A DNA stretch of 21,383 nt from assembly GCA_002314195.1 (NCBI GenBank), contig DCCQ01000094.1:1-21383 (forward strand), written 5' to 3'. Within the stretch, counting starts at the first letter, position 1. Every line of letters begins with the position of its first letter. The position numbers and the translations under genes were made by a program. Source of the DNA: Bacteroidales bacterium UBA1077 (lineage in GTDB: Bacteria; Bacteroidota; Bacteroidia; Bacteroidales; UBA932). The notes under the pieces are model-generated. The model did not search any database, was not told the origin of the DNA, and saw nothing but the letters and a program-made list of their open reading frames with translations. Shown one piece after another: positions 8,393 through 15,158 of this stretch.

Positions 8393-9031
8393 TTACAAAG
8401 ATACGGAATTGTTCCGTGGTTTCAAAATGCCAAGCCCGAGTTTGAGCGTCGCGTCGGAGAACCGTGCGCCATCGTGAATGTCGTGTGTGGAGAAGATCAC
8501 CGTCATCCCGTTGTCTCTCGCTAGATTCCGGAGGGTGCGCAGGACCATGACCCTGTTGTCCACGTCCAGAAAGGCCGTCGGCTCGTCAAGAAGCAGCACG
8601 TTGGCCTTTCTGGTCAGCGCCGTGGCGATGCACGCTTTCTGGAACTCCCCGTCGGAGATGAGGCTGATGTCCTTGTCGGCCAAATCATCAAGCTCAAGAG
8701 TCCTTATGGCGCCCTCAATCGCACTCTCAGCCTCGTGGTTCAATTTCTTGAATATCCCCGAGTCGGCGAACAGCCCCGTGCGGATGAACTCCATGACGGA
8801 GAACCCTTTGACTTTGGGAATATGCGTGGGCACCATCACGACCGGACCTCCTGCGAGGAAATAGCCGGACAGAGGATCCATGATGCCGGCCAAAGTCTTC
8901 AGCAATGTGCTCTTTCCGCTGCCGTTCGGACCGCAGAGCATCACGGACTGTCCGTCGGGATATTCAAAAGACAGAGGCCCGCTGACCTTTATGCCTCTGT
9001 GGCCTATTATCAATTCGCTTGCTTTCAGCAT
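8393..9031 (-). CDS. ABC transporter ATP-binding protein, iron-chelate/B12 importer type
   Basis: A 212-residue cytoplasmic ATPase that should power the neighbouring FecCD-type permease. Walker A GPNGSGKST starts at residue 34, the signature is ISDGE at 125-129, Walker B LLLDEP ends with Asp149-Glu150, and the H-loop His183 is in FSTHD. At the Q-loop, where relatives have VPQ, it reads VPTHIP, so the glutamine is replaced (Thr69). It is short compared with FecE or BtuD (about 250). I chose ATG 9031: a strong AGGAGG at 9042-9037 sits 5 bases ahead, whereas the GTG at 9037 would overlap that site. The permease stop is only 2 bases upstream, so the two genes form one operon. Substrate unknown (siderophore, haem or cobalamin). 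Confidence 0.88.
   Translation of the reverse strand: MLKASELIIGHRGIKVSGPLSFEYPDGQSVMLCGPNGSGKSTLLKTLAGIMDPLSGYFLAGGPVVMVPTHIPKVKGFSVMEFIRTGLFADSGIFKKLNHEAESAIEGAIRTLELDDLADKDISLISDGEFQKACIATALTRKANVLLLDEPTAFLDVDNRVMVLRTLRNLARDNGMTVIFSTHDIHDGARFSDATLKLGLGILKPRNNSVSL
8396..8426 (-). promoter_or_regulatory. Bacteroidota-type promoter of polA
   Basis: On the minus strand, TTTG (8426-8423), a 19-base spacer and TATCTTTG (8403-8396) match the Bacteroidota sigma-ABfr consensus (TTTG near -33, TAnnTTTG near -7). Transcription should start near 8389, giving a leader of roughly 50 bases before polA. The promoter lies inside the last codons of the upstream ABC ATPase gene, so polA, the sigma factor and rsmG can be expressed independently of the transporter. 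Confidence 0.72.
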
Positions 9032-9033
9032 AT

Positions 9034-9978
9034 TCACCTCCTTTTTATCAGAATCGCCATGATGATCGGGATGCCGATGAGCGCCATTGTGCTTCCGACC
9101 GGCAGGGGAGTGGGAAAGGTGTTTGAAAGGATGTCGGCGACAAGCGAGAGTCCCGCACCCGTGAGCATCACCGCCGGGATTACCTTGACGTGCACGGCGG
9201 TCCCGAGAAAGCTTCTGGCGATATGTGGGGCCACGATTCCGACGAAACCCAGCGGCCCGCAGAACGCCGTCACGGTCCCGGCCATCAGGCAGGTCCCGAT
9301 CATCGCGGCACCTCTGATCCGTGAGATGTCCGCTCCTGCCAAGATGGCATATTCATCCCCGAAAAGAGCTATGTCCAAACCTTTGCAGTTGAAATAGGCA
9401 AGTGCCGTCCCGATGAGGAGCGCCCCGGCGATCACAGCCACATCTCCCGGCCGGCTTCCGGAGAAACTGCCCGCCGACCAGCTGTAGAAGACTTTCAGGC
9501 TCTCGGCGTTGGCGGAATATTCAATGATGGAGGTCATCGCGCTGAATATGAACCCCAGCATCACGCCGAAGATGAGCAAGGTGGTGGCACTCTGAGATTT
9601 AGAGGCTACGGTGACAACCACTATGGACGTCAGCAGCGCGCCGATGAAAGCCGCCGCGGCGACAGTTAGACCGGACAGTGACGCGGGGAGGGAAGTCCCG
9701 ATGAGGAGGGTCGCCATCGCCGCCCCGGTTCCTGCTCCGGCGCTGACGCCCATGATGTGTGGGTCGGCTAGCGGATTGCGGAACACGCTCTGCATCTGGA
9801 GTCCCGCAAGGGAGAGGCTCGCACCGGCAAGAACCGCTGTCAGCATCCTTGGAAGCCTGAGTCTCATGAATATGCCCGTGTCCGCCATGCCCAGTCCGGA
9901 TCCACCAGTGAGCAGGTCTGCACATGCGAGCAGCGATGCCGCAGTCAGCAGCAGGAATATTCTTGAGCGACTCTTCAT
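9034..9978 (-). CDS. FecCD/BtuC-family ABC permease (siderophore, haem or cobalamin import)
   Basis: A 314-residue inner-membrane permease with many hydrophobic helices. The family signature is very clear: RLPRMLTAVLAGASLSLAG, then LQMQSVFRNPLADPHIMGVS with GAGTGAA, and later CGPLGFVGIVAPHIAR and NTFPTPLPVGSTMALIGIP. FecCD proteins form a homodimeric channel in periplasm-to-cytoplasm import of metal chelates or vitamin B12. The gene is directly followed by its ATPase. No periplasmic binding protein or TonB receptor gene is adjacent: upstream lies a divergent peptidase gene, so the binding protein must be elsewhere. No cobalamin riboswitch is apparent upstream, only a short dyad at 10002-10016. 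Confidence 0.93.
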   Translation of the reverse strand: MKSRSRIFLLLTAASLLACADLLTGGSGLGMADTGIFMRLRLPRMLTAVLAGASLSLAGLQMQSVFRNPLADPHIMGVSAGAGTGAAMATLLIGTSLPASLSGLTVAAAAFIGALLTSIVVVTVASKSQSATTLLIFGVMLGFIFSAMTSIIEYSANAESLKVFYSWSAGSFSGSRPGDVAVIAGALLIGTALAYFNCKGLDIALFGDEYAILAGADISRIRGAAMIGTCLMAGTVTAFCGPLGFVGIVAPHIARSFLGTAVHVKVIPAVMLTGAGLSLVADILSNTFPTPLPVGSTMALIGIPIIMAILIKRR

Positions 9979-10001
9979 TTTGTGACTCCCTTTGCGATGC
10001 C

Positions 10002-10016
10002 TCCGGTCTGACCGGA
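10002..10016. promoter_or_regulatory. 15-bp perfect dyad, possible operator between divergent genes
   Basis: TCCGGTC-T-GACCGGA is a perfect inverted repeat with 7-base arms around one base, lying 24 bases upstream of the permease start and 62 upstream of the divergent peptidase gene. Its size and place suit a dimeric repressor site, but no regulator gene is nearby and I recognise no known consensus. Confidence 0.35.
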
Positions 10017-10077
10017 CAACTTATTTTCGGCTTTTACCTAAATTTTCGTTAAATTTACCCCAAATCTTTGAATATTT

Positions 10078-11472
10078 ATGAATAAAAGAACGATTATCCT
10101 TGCATCAGCGCTTCTGATCCTCTCCGGGACCGGCGCATTCGCCCAGAAACAGTCTAAAAACGGAGGCATCTCAGCCGAGATGCTGACCGAGATCCGTAAA
10201 GGCTACGAAGGCACGGCTTCCGACAAGGCTGTCCGCAACGCCCTCAACGCCGCGGCCATCAATGTACTCGCCGCCAATTCCGAGAACATAGCCATGATCG
10301 ACACCCATTTCTCTGATGAGGTGAAGACCAAGGGGCGCACAAACCAGAAATCCTCCGGCCGCTGCTGGCTTTTCACAGGACTCAATGTCTTGAGATCCAG
10401 AATGATTGACAAATATGATCTTGGAGCGTTCACGTTCTCCCAGAACTATGTGTTCTTTTACGACCAGCTTGAGAAGGCCAACCTTTTCCTTCAGGGTGTG
10501 ATCGACACGAAGGGTTTGAGCTTCGATGACCGCAAGGTTGACTGGCTGTTCCGCAACCCGATCGGGGACGGCGGACAGTTCACCGGAGTCTCCAACCTCA
10601 TTATGAAATACGGTGTCGTCCCGTCTGACGTGATGCCAGAGACCTATTGCGCGAACAACACATCGCAGATGCGCGCCCAGATAGCCACCAAACTGCGTGA
10701 GGACGGCCTTAAACTCCGTGACGCGGAGGTCAAGGACTGCCCGGAGATGAAGACCGAGATGCTCAAGGAGATCTACAGGATGCTTGTCCTTTGCCTCGGC
10801 GAGCCGCCGGTCGAGTTCGAATGGACCCGCTACGACTCAAAGGGCAACTTCGTCAGCGCCAAGACCTACACCCCGAAATCCTTCTACAATGAATATGTCG
10901 GAGCGGACCTTGAGAACAACTACATCATGGTGATGAACGACCCTACCCGTGAATATGGCAAGGTTTATGAGATCGACTACGACCGTCACGTCTATGACGG
11001 ACAGAACTGGCTCTACATCAACCTTCCGATCGAAAGAATCAAGGAGATGGCCATCGCCTCCATCAAGGACAACACCGCGATGTACTTCTCCTGCGATGTC
11101 GCCAAGTTCATGGACCGCCAGAAAGGCACTTTGGACCTGAACAACTTCGATTACGGCTCTCTTTTCGGAACGACGTTCCCTATGGACAAGCGCCAGAGGG
11201 TGCAGACCCACGCCAGCGGCTCCTCACACGCCATGACCCTCATCGCCGTGGACATCAAGGACGGCAAGCCCGTGAAGTGGATGGTGGAGAACAGCTGGGG
11301 CGCCGACTCTGGCTACAAGGGCAACCTCATCATGACCGACGAGTGGTTCGACAACTATATGTTCCGTCTCGTCGTCGAGAAGAGATTTGTCCCGGCCGAC
11401 ATTCTGAAGATGCTTGACCAGAAGCCGACCCTCCTCCCGGCTTGGGATCCGATGTTTCTTCCAGAAGAATAA
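10078..11472 (+). CDS. Exported C1-family cysteine aminopeptidase, bleomycin hydrolase/PepC type
   Basis: A 464-residue papain-like peptidase of the bleomycin hydrolase family, which trims amino acids from peptide N-termini as a self-compartmentalised hexamer. The triad is intact: Cys96 in KSSGRCWLF with oxyanion Gln90, His384 in SSHAM, and Asn405 in MVENSWG. The C-terminal tail (KPTLLPAWDPM) is family-like; the tail in relatives folds into the active site. Unlike cytosolic PepC or BLMH, it starts with a clear signal peptide (TIILASALLILSGTGAFAQ), so it acts in the periplasm or beyond. No strong ribosome binding site or perfect promoter is seen; AT-rich DNA lies just upstream. The DUF4886 gene follows after 12 bases, probably in one operon. 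Confidence 0.93.
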   Translation: MNKRTIILASALLILSGTGAFAQKQSKNGGISAEMLTEIRKGYEGTASDKAVRNALNAAAINVLAANSENIAMIDTHFSDEVKTKGRTNQKSSGRCWLFTGLNVLRSRMIDKYDLGAFTFSQNYVFFYDQLEKANLFLQGVIDTKGLSFDDRKVDWLFRNPIGDGGQFTGVSNLIMKYGVVPSDVMPETYCANNTSQMRAQIATKLREDGLKLRDAEVKDCPEMKTEMLKEIYRMLVLCLGEPPVEFEWTRYDSKGNFVSAKTYTPKSFYNEYVGADLENNYIMVMNDPTREYGKVYEIDYDRHVYDGQNWLYINLPIERIKEMAIASIKDNTAMYFSCDVAKFMDRQKGTLDLNNFDYGSLFGTTFPMDKRQRVQTHASGSSHAMTLIAVDIKDGKPVKWMVENSWGADSGYKGNLIMTDEWFDNYMFRLVVEKRFVPADILKMLDQKPTLLPAWDPMFLPEE

Positions 11473-11484
11473 AACAGCCACAGC

Positions 11485-12390
11485 ATGAGATACTTTTTAA
11501 CCATACTTTTTATTACTTTCCTGAGCATTGACCTGTCAACCGCTCAGAACAGTTTCGCCAATTATCCGCTTCCGTCCAATCCTGACACTCTTAGAATCCT
11601 GGCGATAGGCAATAGTTTCTCAGATGACGGCACGGAATACCTTCCGGGACTCCTTGAGGCAGCCGGCATCCACAACGTTGTCTTGGCCAGGCTCTATATC
11701 GGCGGATGCTCCCTTGAGAGGCATTGCAAGGAATATGCGGAAGGGCTTGACGAGTACATCTATTATAAGTCAACGCGAAATCATTGGGAGACTGTAAGCA
11801 AGAGGGCTACCCTTCTTGACGGCCTGAAGGACGAACCTTGGGACATAATCACCATACAGGAGACTTCCGGACGAACAGGCCTGTATGAGACCTACGAGGA
11901 GTGGATCCCGCGTCTTGTGGACATCATCCGGAAAGAAGCTCTGAACCCCCATGCGACAATTGCATGGCATGAGACGTGGGCTTACGCCTCCAACTCGGAT
12001 CACGGTATGTTCAAGCTGTATGGCAACAATCAGGAGAAGATGTACAACGGCATTGTGTCCTGCGTGAGAAGATCTTCGGAGGAATTCGGCCTTCCCGTCA
12101 TTCCGAGCGGCGACGCCATCCAGATAGCCCGTGGAACCCGGCTGAACAATGACAAGGTTGTGCCGGCGACCAGCAAGGTCTACCAGCTTACCAGAGACGG
12201 CTATCACCTGACCCGTCAGTTCGGCCGCTACATAGCCGCATGCACCTGGTTCGAGGCATTGATCAAGCCGACTCTCGGCAAGTCTGTCAAGGGAAACGGC
12301 TATCTTCTCCGCGACACCGAGTACAGCATGACACGCAGGGATGCCCGCCTGTGCCAGAAGTGCGCCGCCAAGGCGATGAAAGCCTGGTAG
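11485..12390 (+). CDS. Exported DUF4886 protein, SGNH-hydrolase-like
   Basis: A 301-residue protein with an N-terminal signal peptide (MRYFLTILFITFLSIDLSTAQ). It matches the DUF4886 family, which has an SGNH hydrolase fold: block I ILAIGNSFSDDGTEYL with probable nucleophile Ser44, a GG in YIGGCSLERH, block III-like IITIQETSG, and block V DGYHLT with Asp238 and His241. Such proteins are thought to be esterases, often linked to carbohydrate deacetylation, but no substrate can be assigned here. It sits 12 bases after the C1 peptidase gene, suggesting co-transcription, and 62 bases before sdaA. Confidence 0.85.
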   Translation: MRYFLTILFITFLSIDLSTAQNSFANYPLPSNPDTLRILAIGNSFSDDGTEYLPGLLEAAGIHNVVLARLYIGGCSLERHCKEYAEGLDEYIYYKSTRNHWETVSKRATLLDGLKDEPWDIITIQETSGRTGLYETYEEWIPRLVDIIRKEALNPHATIAWHETWAYASNSDHGMFKLYGNNQEKMYNGIVSCVRRSSEEFGLPVIPSGDAIQIARGTRLNNDKVVPATSKVYQLTRDGYHLTRQFGRYIAACTWFEALIKPTLGKSVKGNGYLLRDTEYSMTRRDARLCQKCAAKAMKAW

Positions 12391-12400
12391 GGGAGCCAAG

Positions 12401-12414
12401 ATATTCATGAATAT
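12401..12414. repeat. 14-bp perfect palindrome made of two inverted GAATAT motifs
   Basis: ATATTC-AT-GAATAT is perfectly self-complementary. It lies between the DUF4886 stop and the sdaA start (39 bases upstream of its ATG). It consists of two copies of the window-wide overrepresented hexamer in inverted orientation. It may be an operator or just a dense instance of that motif. Confidence 0.5.
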
Positions 12415-12452
12415 AAAAGGGCACGCTCTTGATTATAAAACGAACGAGAATT

Positions 12453-13667
12453 ATGAAATCACTCAAGGAACTTTACAGAATAGGAAAGGGTCCGTCCAGC
12501 AGCCACACAATGGGGCCTAACAAGGCTGCCAAAGATTTCGCCGAACGGCATTTGGACGCTGCTTCATTCGAAGTCACACTTTACGGAAGTCTCGCCGCCA
12601 CAGGAAAGGGACACATGACAGATGTGGCTATCATCGAGGTTCTGCAGCCGATCGCTCCTGTCCAGATTGTATGGAAGCCGGAGATATTCCTTCCGTATCA
12701 TCCTAACGGGATGTGCTTCAAGTCTTTTGGTGCCGAAGGCAACCAGACCGATGAATGGACCGTCTACAGTGTGGGAGGGGGAGCTTTGTCCGAAGGCAAG
12801 CCAAACGACCGTTTCTCGACACCGGATGTCTACGAGATGAACCATCTTGCCGAGATTCAGAAATGGTGCGAGGACAAAGGACGCAACTATTGGGAATATG
12901 TTGACCTCTGTGAGGGACCAGACATCTGGGACTATCTCCAGGAGGTATGGGAGGCAATGAAAGCATCGGTGGAAAGAGGAATCGATCATGAAGGCGTTCT
13001 CCCTGGCCCGTTGAATCTGCCGAGGAAGGCTCCTACCTACTATGTCAAGGCCACCGGCTACAAGCAGACCCTTCAGACACGAGGCCTTGTCTATGCTTAT
13101 GCATTGGCTGTCAGCGAGGAAAACGCTTCCGGCGGGATCATCGTGACCGCTCCGACCTGTGGATCGAGCGGGGTCATGCCGGGCGTCCTCTATCATCTGG
13201 CGAAGGGCCATGAGTTCAAGGACACGAGGATGCTCCATGCATTGGCCACAGCTGGCCTTATCGGCAACATCGTAAAGCAGAACGCTTCGATTTCCGGTGC
13301 GGAAGTCGGATGCCAAGGAGAGGTCGGAGTGGCGTGTGCGATGGCTTCGGCCGCCGCTTGCCAGCTTTTCGGCGGCAGTCCTTCCCAGATTGAATATGCC
13401 GCCGAGATGGGCCTTGAGCATCACTTGGGCATGACCTGCGATCCGATCTGCGGCCTTGTGCAGATTCCTTGCATAGAGAGAAATGCCTTTGCCGCCACCC
13501 GAGCGCTGGATTCAAACCTCTACGCCGCATTCTCCGACGGCAAGCACCGCGTGTCTTTCGATCACGTTGTGGAAGTGATGAAGCAGACCGGAAAGGATCT
13601 CCCGTCTCTGTACAAGGAGACGAGTGCCGGAGGCCTAGCCAAGAACTATAGTGTGTTCACAAGGTGA
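12453..13667 (+). CDS. sdaA: L-serine ammonia-lyase, iron-sulfur type, single chain
   Basis: A 404-residue [4Fe-4S] L-serine dehydratase that converts L-serine to pyruvate and ammonia in the cytoplasm. The N-terminal beta-type domain begins with RIGKGPSSSHTMGP. The C-terminal alpha domain has APTCGSSGVMPGVLYHL, SISGAEVGCQGEVG and TCDPICGLVQIPC. The likely cluster ligands are Cys287, Cys329 and Cys340, whose spacing equals that of the Legionella enzyme (343, 385, 396). It is shorter than E. coli SdaA (454). The start is ATG 12453; the in-frame TTG at 12429 would add eight residues not typical of the family. A strong hairpin with T-run follows 47 bases after the stop. Confidence 0.95.
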   Translation: MKSLKELYRIGKGPSSSHTMGPNKAAKDFAERHLDAASFEVTLYGSLAATGKGHMTDVAIIEVLQPIAPVQIVWKPEIFLPYHPNGMCFKSFGAEGNQTDEWTVYSVGGGALSEGKPNDRFSTPDVYEMNHLAEIQKWCEDKGRNYWEYVDLCEGPDIWDYLQEVWEAMKASVERGIDHEGVLPGPLNLPRKAPTYYVKATGYKQTLQTRGLVYAYALAVSEENASGGIIVTAPTCGSSGVMPGVLYHLAKGHEFKDTRMLHALATAGLIGNIVKQNASISGAEVGCQGEVGVACAMASAAACQLFGGSPSQIEYAAEMGLEHHLGMTCDPICGLVQIPCIERNAFAATRALDSNLYAAFSDGKHRVSFDHVVEVMKQTGKDLPSLYKETSAGGLAKNYSVFTR

Positions 13668-13714
13668 TTCAGGTCTGTTGAATATGTAGAATTCGACATT
13701 CTGACAGTCTGATG

Positions 13715-13755
13715 CGACAAATTGTCACGAAAAAGTGACAATTTGTCGTCTTTTT
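13715..13755 (+). terminator. Strong hairpin with T-run: sdaA terminator and/or hsp20 twin operator
   Basis: Arms CGACAAATTGTCAC (13715-13728) and GTGACAATTTGTCG (13735-13748) pair perfectly over 14 bases around the loop GAAAAA, and TCTTTTT follows. This fits an intrinsic terminator for sdaA. Each arm also contains its own 11-bp dyad (GACAA-A-TTGTC at 13716-13726, GACAA-T-TTGTC at 13737-13747). Their centres are 21 bp apart, two helical turns, as expected of a tandem repressor site controlling hsp20 downstream. Both roles are possible; which applies cannot be settled from sequence. Confidence 0.7.
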
Positions 13756-13861
13756 GATACTTAGGCGGCATCGGCACATCTGTTGTCAATAACTTAGATG
13801 TTCCGCTTGAGAGAGCGGGACGGAAAAAAGATAGTAAAAACAAAAAATAGGAGATTTAATT

Positions 13862-14299
13862 ATGTTACCAGTATCAAAAAAGTACAACAACCAGAATTGG
13901 TTACCAAACATTTTCAATGATTTCTTTGACAATGATTGGATGGTTAAAACCAATGCGACCGCTCCGGCGATCAACGTATTAGAAAACGAAAAGAGCTACG
14001 ACATTGAACTTGCGGCTCCGGGTATGACCAAGGATGATTTCAAGGTCAGCCTTGACGACAATGGCGATCTTGTCATCAACATGGAGAAGAAAGAAGAGAA
14101 CAATGAAGAAAAGAAGCACGGACACTATCTGAGACGTGAATTCTCATATTCAAAGTTCCAGCAGACTATGATTTTGCCTGATGACGTTGAGAAAGAGAAA
14201 ATTAGCGCTTCTGTTGTCAATGGTGTCCTTAAGATCGAAATCCCTAAGGTTCAGAAGCAGGAAGTGGCTCAGGCGAAAAAAAACATAGAAATTAAGTAA
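13862..14299 (+). CDS. Small heat-shock protein, Hsp20/alpha-crystallin family
   Basis: A 145-residue cytoplasmic holdase chaperone that binds unfolding proteins without ATP. After an N-terminal arm with WLPNIFNDFFDNDW, the alpha-crystallin domain spans about residues 36-130 (YDIELAAPGMTKDDFKVSL, REFSYSKFQQTMILPDDV, SASVVNGVLKIEIPK). The final IEI is the IxI-type motif that docks on neighbouring subunits. TAGGAG lies just upstream of the ATG. The gene and its leader are visibly more AT-rich than the surroundings, as highly expressed or stress genes often are in this phylum. The 195-base upstream region carries the twin dyad described separately; CIRCE was not found. Confidence 0.95.
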   Translation: MLPVSKKYNNQNWLPNIFNDFFDNDWMVKTNATAPAINVLENEKSYDIELAAPGMTKDDFKVSLDDNGDLVINMEKKEENNEEKKHGHYLRREFSYSKFQQTMILPDDVEKEKISASVVNGVLKIEIPKVQKQEVAQAKKNIEIK

Positions 14300-14304
14300 A
14301 AAAG

Positions 14305-14335
14305 TTTGCAAGTAAAATAAAAATGCCTATCTTTG
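14305..14335 (+). promoter_or_regulatory. Bacteroidota-type promoter of tRNA-Asp
   Basis: TTTG (14305-14308), 19 bases, then TATCTTTG (14328-14335) fit the Bacteroidota consensus exactly, with the same spacing and the same -7 octamer as the polA promoter in this window. The predicted transcription start is near 14342, giving a leader of about 42 bases before the tRNA. Confidence 0.75.
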
Positions 14336-14377
14336 CATCCGCATTCGGGAACACAACCGGAAACGACGGATGCAAAG
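14331..14377. repeat. 11-bp perfect inverted repeat flanking the tRNA-Asp transcription start
   Basis: CTTTGCATCCG (14331-14341) and CGGATGCAAAG (14367-14377) are exact reverse complements, 25 bases apart. The left arm overlaps the -7 promoter element and the right arm ends 6 bases before the mature tRNA. Because the left arm lies upstream of or at the predicted start, the repeat may act as DNA rather than as an RNA hairpin. Confidence 0.5.
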
Positions 14378-14383
14378 TCGCAG

Positions 14384-14457
14384 GGTGCGGTAGTTCAGCT
14401 GGTTAGAATGCCGGCCTGTCACGCCGGAGGTCGAGGGTTCGAGTCCCTTCCGCACCG
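14384..14457 (+). tRNA. tRNA-Asp (anticodon GTC)
   Basis: A 74-base cloverleaf. Acceptor GGTGCGG pairs with CCGCACC, followed by discriminator G. The D-arm contains AGTTCAGCTGGTTAGAAT. The anticodon stem is CCGGC/GCCGG around CTGTCAC, placing anticodon GTC at 14418-14420. The T-arm is GAGGG-TTCGAGT-CCCTT. CCA is not encoded: CAG follows the discriminator. It has its own promoter and terminator and converges with nadD. Confidence 0.97.
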
Positions 14458-14461
14458 CAGA

Positions 14462-14494
14462 AAGTCTCGGAGATTTCTCTCCGGGACTTTTTTT
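14462..14494 (+). terminator. Intrinsic terminator after tRNA-Asp
   Basis: Arms AAGTCTCGGAGA (14462-14473) and TCTCCGGGACTT (14478-14489) form a 12-bp stem with one T-G wobble and the loop TTTC, ending in seven T (14488-14494). It is oriented to stop the tRNA transcript; on the minus strand no comparable T-run follows. Confidence 0.9.
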
Positions 14495-14512
14495 GTTGTG
14501 TTTTCTGTCGTT

Positions 14513-15151
14513 TTACATAAGATATTCCGACATGTCCTTTCCCGCGAGCCGGCCCTCACGGATCTCGGTGGAGGAGATGTCCACGATCGGAGCGTCGATG
14601 ACTTCGATGTTGTAAGAGCGCAAAAGGGTCTCCTCAAGACTGCGCTTTCCGTAAGGAACAATTTCTTCGGAATCAAGAACATAAGGGGTGGGAAAGACCT
14701 TGCACTCCTCGATCAGCTGACGCCTGATGCTGTCCACGTCGAATCCCTTGCGCGGGTAGACCGTCACGCCATATTCAGAAAGGATTCTCTGGAAATCCCT
14801 CCAGCGTCGGATGCTCTGAAGGTTGTCCGCGCCGATGACAAGCGTGAAATCATTGTCGGGCTCGCGTTGTTTCAGCGCGTCCAAGGTCCTGATGGTATAG
14901 TGGGGCGGATCCATCCTGAGCTCGATGTCGTCCACCCATACGTGCAATTCCGGATGACGTTTGACGGCGGCCACGGCGGCCTCGTACCGGCTCTCGCCGG
15001 AATCGGCGCTGATGGAATCCTTCAGAGGATTCTTCGGGGACACGACAAGGTACACCCAGTCATATTCCTTCTCCTTTGTCAGATACTCCATTATGGCCTG
15101 ATGGCCGATGTGCAGGGGATTGAACGACCCCGAGTAGACGGCTATCTTCAC
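14513..15151 (-). CDS. nadD: Nicotinate-nucleotide adenylyltransferase
   Basis: A 212-residue cytoplasmic NadD that joins nicotinate mononucleotide and ATP into deamido-NAD, a core NAD biosynthesis step. Seen: the nucleotidyltransferase motif GSFNPLHIGH (residues 8-17), VVSPKNPLK, VIGADNLQSIRRW, and the second ATP-binding motif ISSTEIR near the C-terminus. The start is GTG at 15151 (VKIAVYSGSFNP). It begins 7 bases after gmk ends, so it is read from the gmk promoter. The gene ends 18 bases from the tRNA-Asp terminator on the opposite strand. Confidence 0.95.
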   Translation of the reverse strand: MKIAVYSGSFNPLHIGHQAIMEYLTKEKEYDWVYLVVSPKNPLKDSISADSGESRYEAAVAAVKRHPELHVWVDDIELRMDPPHYTIRTLDALKQREPDNDFTLVIGADNLQSIRRWRDFQRILSEYGVTVYPRKGFDVDSIRRQLIEECKVFPTPYVLDSEEIVPYGKRSLEETLLRSYNIEVIDAPIVDISSTEIREGRLAGKDMSEYLM

Positions 15152-15158
15152 GGATCGC

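Noticed and set aside
9979..10077. Possible cobalamin or haem riboswitch before the importer genes
   Set aside because: Only 99 bases are available, with no B12-box or conserved junctions, just one 15-bp dyad.
12564..13424. Minus-strand open frame of 286 codons opposite sdaA
   Set aside because: Antisense shadow of the serine dehydratase gene with no motif of its own.
13862..14299. Horizontal transfer of hsp20 because of its low GC
   Set aside because: AT-rich codons and leader are common for highly expressed genes in this phylum, and there are no mobile-element marks around it.
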